Source: Prado023 sp963774745
GTDB taxonomy: Bacteria; Actinomycetota; Actinomycetes; S36-B12; CAIYMF01
Assembly (NCBI GenBank): GCA_963774745.1
Contig: CAVZGE010000003.1
Coordinates: 775,222 to 839,221 of the forward strand
DNA: 64,000 nt
Reading direction: 5' to 3'
A program made the translations under genes and the position numbers. A model generated the notes under the pieces. It was not told where the DNA came from and searched no databases. It saw only the letters and a list, made by a program, of their open reading frames with translations. This document shows, in pieces, positions 63,131 through 64,000 of the stretch (positions are counted from its first letter, which is position 1; every line of letters begins with the position of its first letter).

Positions 63131-64000
63131 CTACGGCGTGACGATCCGCGCCTCCTCGGGCGACTGGCCGGTGCTGAACGCCACGATGTTCTCGGTGGTC
63201 ACCCGGGCGATCTCGTCGAGGGCCTCCTTGGTGAGGAAGGCCTGGTGCGCGGTCACGATCACGTTGGGGAAGGTCATCAGTCGGGCCAGGACGTCGTCAG
63301 CCATCACCTCGCCGGACAGGTCCTCGAAGAACTTGCCCTCCTCCTCCTCGTAGACGTCCAGGCCGACGCCGCCCACGTGCCCGGTCTTCAGGGCGTCGAT
63401 GAGCGCGACGGTGTCCACGAGCGCGCCACGGGAGACGTTGATCAGGATCACTCCCGGCTTGAGGGCCGCGAGCACGAGGTCGTTGATGATGTGGTGGGTC
63501 TCGGGGAACAGCGGCACGTGCAGCGAGACGATGTCGGCCTCCTTGCCGATCTCGCTGAGGGTGACGTACTCCAGGCCGTGCTCGGCCGCCCACGTCGGGT
63601 CCGGGTAGGGATCCCACATGATCACGCGCATCCCGAAGCCCTTGAAGATCTGGCCGGTGATCTTGCCGATCTTGCCGGTGCCGATCAGCCCCACGGTCTT
63701 GCCGTGCATGTCGAAGCCGACCAGGCCGTCGAGGGTGAAGTTCATGTCGCGGACCCGACGGTTGGCCTGCGGGATGTGGCGGTTGAGCGCCAGGGCCAGG
63801 GTCACGGCATGCTCGGCGACCGCGTACGGCGAGTACGCCGGGACGCGCGCCACGAGGATCCCGTGCTCCTGTGCGGCCTGCAGGTCGACACCGTTGAAGC
63901 CGGCGCAGCGCAGGGCGATCATCTTCACGCCCTTGCCCGCCAGCACCTCGATGACCTCGCGGGTCACCTTGTCGTTGACGAAGACGCACACGACGTCGAC
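63131..64000 (-). CDS. D-lactate dehydrogenase-like 2-hydroxyacid dehydrogenase (N-terminus off the window)
   Basis: About 289 visible residues of a D-isomer-specific 2-hydroxyacid dehydrogenase. The NAD motif is VGLIGTGKIGKITGQIFKGF, catalytic Arg in INVSRGALVDT, Glu in GLDVYEEEEGKFFEDL and His in VIVTAHQAFLTKEAL. The YEEEEGKFFEDLS segment is diagnostic for the LdhA-type fermentative D-lactate dehydrogenases rather than phosphoglycerate dehydrogenase. The frame remains open at the right edge (DVVCVFVNDKV), so roughly 45 N-terminal residues are missing. A clear terminator follows. Confidence 0.9.
   Translation of the reverse strand, partial: VDVVCVFVNDKVTREVIEVLAGKGVKMIALRCAGFNGVDLQAAQEHGILVARVPAYSPYAVAEHAVTLALALNRHIPQANRRVRDMNFTLDGLVGFDMHGKTVGLIGTGKIGKITGQIFKGFGMRVIMWDPYPDPTWAAEHGLEYVTLSEIGKEADIVSLHVPLFPETHHIINDLVLAALKPGVILINVSRGALVDTVALIDALKTGHVGGVGLDVYEEEEGKFFEDLSGEVMADDVLARLMTFPNVIVTAHQAFLTKEALDEIARVTTENIVAFSTGQSPEEARIVTP

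Overview
The window is about 70% G+C chromosomal DNA from an actinobacterium. The markers are a mycothiol ligase gene (mshC), a DUF222/13E12-type HNH gene behind a textbook actinobacterial SOS box, many GTG/TTG starts, leaderless-looking promoters and the dxr-rseP-ispG block. A probable pyrophosphate-type PEP carboxykinase, a family first characterised in propionibacteria, hints at Propionibacteriales, but this is weak evidence. No rRNA, tRNA, CRISPR array or recognisable transposase was seen.

Layout. 0-5 kb: an export-type ABC ATPase (cut by the left edge), a HAD phosphatase and cobalamin-dependent methionine synthase. 5-9 kb: a translationally coupled GT4 / six-hairpin-like / GH130 operon, probably for making or turning over mannosides. 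9-12.5 kb: two secreted proteins and an SOS-controlled DUF222-HNH gene. 12.6-31.5 kb: housekeeping genes (pgi, mshC, SURF1, proS, ispG, rseP, dxr and the putative PPi-PEPCK) with a GNAT, a zinc dehydrogenase, a GTPase and a TauE permease between them. 31.5-39.8 kb: an aldehyde dehydrogenase and gabT, two radical-SAM genes, and a saccharopine-dehydrogenase-like gene divergent from a MarR regulator with an unusually clear operator set.

40-48 kb is the most unusual part. A 1052-aa secreted protein looks like a CE18/Agd3-type exopolysaccharide deacetylase with three PKD domains. It is followed by a secreted Fn3-GH114 hydrolase (Ega3-like endo-galactosaminidase family) behind a structured leader. 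Upstream lie two broken GH114 copies and a broken PelF-like glycosyltransferase interdigitated with a broken alpha/beta hydrolase. Together these families suggest an actinobacterial system for a partly deacetylated galactosamine-rich polysaccharide, comparable to fungal galactosaminogalactan and bacterial Pel. The fragment mosaic may be a real gene graveyard or an assembly chimera.

48-64 kb is dominated by polyamine and amine catabolism: a ureohydrolase, a CoA-acylating semialdehyde dehydrogenase (mmsA-like), a PuuB-like FAD oxidase, an aminoaldehyde dehydrogenase and a full PotDABC importer. A membrane Ser/Thr kinase sits among them. With gabT and the aldehyde dehydrogenase at 31-34 kb they form a plausible putrescine/agmatine to GABA to succinate route. 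A D-lactate-dehydrogenase-like gene is cut by the right edge.

Quality caveat: at least twelve apparent single-base indels, mostly one extra base in short C/G runs, interrupt otherwise normal genes (metH, mmsA, potA, potB, SURF1, the HNH gene and two secreted proteins). They look more like sequencing or consensus errors than true pseudogenes. I annotate those genes as whole CDSs and give each break position.
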